Shown piece after piece: positions 6,779 to 6,949 of a DNA stretch of 6,949 nucleotides. Numbering within the stretch: position 1 is the first letter of the stretch; every line of letters starts with the position of its first letter. The stretch is from NCBI GenBank assembly GCA_001780825.1, contig MFIX01000147.1, forward strand, positions 24,090 through 31,038, in the 5' to 3' direction. The notes under the pieces were generated by a model. It did no database searches, was not told where the DNA came from, and saw only the letters and a program-made list of their open reading frames with translations. The stretch comes from Candidatus Glassbacteria bacterium RIFCSPLOWO2_12_FULL_58_11 (lineage in GTDB: Bacteria; Gemmatimonadota; Glassbacteria; GWA2-58-10). Made by a program: the position numbers and the translations under genes.

Positions 6779-6949
6779 TCAGCCGATCGATAATTTTTTC
6801 GGTTTCCGGCCCCTGGTTTTACGCGGCCCGTGGGACTGAAACAGGTTGCGGATCATGGCGATAAGGGTACTGATATCGACCGGCTTGGCCAGGCATTCAT
6901 CCGCTCCGGCCTCGCGGGCCCGCTGGAACATTACCTCATCCGGATACCC
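6779..6949 (-). CDS. Response regulator receiver domain, C-terminal fragment (partial)
   Basis: The gene enters from the right edge and ends with TGA at 6781-6779; only the last 56 residues are visible. They begin GYPDEVMFQRAREAGADECLAKP and continue VDISTLIAMIRNLF. This is the end of a CheY-type receiver: the AGADECLAKP motif supplies the conserved lysine of the phosphorylation site (Lys22 of the fragment) with its cis-proline partner, followed by the last helix. The aspartate that accepts phosphate lies outside the window. A basic tail of about 17 residues (SHGPRKTRGRKPKKLSIG) follows instead of a DNA-binding domain. The receiver is therefore either a stand-alone protein or the C-terminal module of a larger protein such as a hybrid kinase. 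It probably works with the kinase gene 346 bases downstream on the same strand. The frame is open to the window edge. Confidence 0.88.
   Translation of the reverse strand, partial: GYPDEVMFQRAREAGADECLAKPVDISTLIAMIRNLFQSHGPRKTRGRKPKKLSIG

Overview
The window is visibly GC-rich and comes from a bacterium. All recognisable genes lie on the minus strand. The codon use, the GTG starts, the soluble multi-PAS histidine kinase and the periplasmic-type binding protein suggest a free-living Gram-negative environmental organism, but nothing here fixes the phylum.

Layout, read in the direction of transcription (right to left): (1) 6949-6779, the C-terminal end of a response-regulator receiver domain, cut by the window edge. 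(2) 6778-6433, a 346-base non-coding stretch rich in inverted repeats. (3) 6432-2983, a 1149-residue cytoplasmic sensor histidine kinase. It has an N-terminal coiled coil, a divergent PAS-like region that seems to be interrupted by a beta-sandwich (concanavalin/LamG-like) block, three clear PAS domains, a GAF-like segment, and a complete HisKA plus HATPase_c core. (4) 2982-2897, an 86-base gap with an AT-rich tract. (5) 2896-171, a tightly packed three-gene ABC importer operon: a BtuF/TroA-type binding protein, a BtuD/FecE-type ATPase and a BtuC/FecCD-type permease. (6) 170-1, a non-coding 3' flank.

The importer genes are joined by a zero-base junction (TGA directly followed by GTG) and by an ATGA overlap, so they are very probably co-translated. 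Together they make a complete inner-membrane importer for a metal chelate: vitamin B12/corrinoid, iron-siderophore or heme. Sequence alone does not choose between these. The upstream kinase and receiver-domain protein look like a phosphorelay, and control of the importer by it is a plausible but unproven inference from adjacency.

The most unusual item is the kinase N-terminus, where a carbohydrate-binding-like beta-sandwich fold appears to sit inside the sensory region of a protein with no membrane segment. No phage, transposon, CRISPR, tRNA or rRNA signal was seen. Apart from that sensory region, the window looks ordinary.
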